Shown: piece by piece, positions 5,645-6,165 of the stretch
How the letters are laid out: each line of letters starts with the position of its first letter
Numbering within the stretch: position 1 is the stretch's first letter
Source: Lachnospiraceae bacterium
Lineage (GTDB): Bacteria; Bacillota; Clostridia; Lachnospirales; Lachnospiraceae
NCBI GenBank assembly: GCA_017404585.1
Contig: JAFRCB010000189.1
Span: 1 to 6,165 of the forward strand
Length of the DNA stretch: 6,165 bases
Direction: 5' to 3'
Position numbers and translations under genes: made by a program
Notes under the pieces: generated by a model
Databases searched by the model: none
What the model was told of the DNA's origin: nothing
The model's input: only the letters and a program-made list of their open reading frames with translations

Positions 5645-6076
5645 TTACTTCGCGTCGATCGACATGTCCAGCATGCAATCGGCGACCAGCGAGTCATTCA
5701 TGCTGAGCGAATACTCAGCTTTCACATCAATGCGGTCTTCAGTTTCTACCACATCTATATCAGTTGTTGAAATTCCCATGTCCAATGTCCCGAACGGTGT
5801 CGAGTAATAGGCAAGCGACCTTTTACCCGGCTCGAAGACCATATCTACAGTGATTGCTCCGACCTTCTGAACAATGATGGATCCATCCGCAATGGTTACT
5901 GTGTTCACGGTCGGCTCGTTTTCAAATCCCTCGAAAGTCTCCTCATAGATGATCCTGTGCACACCGTCGGCATATTCATATGTGCCGGGCGTCACGATCT
6001 CGATAGGCTCCTCCGAATCCGGGGTGTCAGGAATGAACTGTACTCCACGAACTCGGACGATTACGTCTTTTGTCAT
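5645..6076 (-). CDS. DUF1934 family protein (YwiB-like)
   Basis: The 143-residue protein fits the DUF1934 family, whose B. subtilis member is YwiB, thought to adopt a small calycin-like beta-barrel. Visible family features are an N-terminal MTKDVIVRVRGVQ strand and GTYEYADGVHRIIYEE (31-46). FEPG (81-84), the YYSTPFGTLDMGI segment (90-102) and a C-terminal YSLSMN strand (122-127) follow. The alternating hydrophobic and polar pattern throughout suggests beta strands, and there is no signal peptide or membrane helix. The length is normal for the family. AGGAG lies 11 nt before the ATG, a slightly long spacing. The biochemical function of the family is not established to my knowledge. The gene lies upstream of thrS on the same strand, but thrS has its own promoter. 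Confidence 0.88.
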   Translation of the reverse strand: MTKDVIVRVRGVQFIPDTPDSEEPIEIVTPGTYEYADGVHRIIYEETFEGFENEPTVNTVTIADGSIIVQKVGAITVDMVFEPGKRSLAYYSTPFGTLDMGISTTDIDVVETEDRIDVKAEYSLSMNDSLVADCMLDMSIDAK

Positions 6077-6096
6077 AATTATTTATACTCCTGATT

Positions 6097-6122
6097 GCCG
6101 GAGCCCGTTCATCTGCCCCGGC
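6097..6122 (-). promoter_or_regulatory. Hairpin upstream of the DUF1934 ribosome binding site
   Basis: In the minus-strand transcript GCCGGGGC and GCTCCGGC form an 8-bp stem (one G-U pair) around a 10-nt loop, ending a few bases before the AGGAG site. No U-run follows on that strand, so it is not an obvious terminator. It could affect translation or stabilise the 5' end. A TTGACA (6137-6132) lies upstream, but I find no matching -10 at the right distance. The remaining 40 nt to the window edge show no supportable gene. Confidence 0.3.
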
Positions 6123-6165
6123 ATAAATTCATGTCAATACTCCCCGGCCGATGCTAATCCGGATC

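Noticed and set aside
5291..5678. Short ORFs on both strands across the thrS upstream region
   Set aside because: The region is fully explained by the thrS promoter and T-box RNA, and the ORFs lack ribosome binding sites and recognisable domains.

Overview
The window looks like a chromosomal segment of a Gram-positive Firmicute of class Clostridia, probably Lachnospiraceae or a close relative. The evidence is a T-box-controlled thrS, a Rex-type redox repressor, a DUF1934 (YwiB-like) gene, strong GGAGG-type Shine-Dalgarno sites, extended -10 promoters and moderate GC content. The family-level placement is inference from protein character; no search was run.

Layout from left to right. Positions 1-321 (minus) hold the N-terminal part of a very basic, repeat-containing protein that enters a membrane segment as it leaves the window. 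Just upstream of it (340-537, minus) is a doubtful 65-codon ORF with a CPAC motif. Divergent from these is a Rex-family repressor (727-1374, plus) with its own extended -10 promoter and a structured leader. It converges on a single-pass membrane protein of unknown function (1500-2084, minus, GTG start), and a terminator hairpin lies between them. Divergent from the membrane protein is a LacI-family regulator (2290-3315, plus), with a perfect 14-bp palindrome just downstream of its predicted transcription start, probably its own operator. It converges on thrS (3458-5239, minus), and a long nested hairpin lies between the two stop codons. thrS is preceded by a complete T-box leader (about 5321-5561) with a good sigma-A-type promoter. 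Further upstream on the same strand is a DUF1934 gene (5645-6076).

Most of the genes appear to be separate transcription units, each with its own promoter and terminator, not one pathway operon. Two are transcription regulators: Rex, which would sense NADH/NAD+, and the LacI-type protein, whose small-molecule ligand is unknown. thrS is regulated by uncharged tRNA-Thr through the T-box. I see no mobile element ORF, CRISPR array, rRNA or tRNA, and no clear evidence of a new multi-gene system. The items most worth a second look are the nested inverted repeat at 3336-3430, the lacI operator candidate, the ThrRS lacking a TGS domain, the divergent Rex wing, and the unknown membrane and basic proteins.
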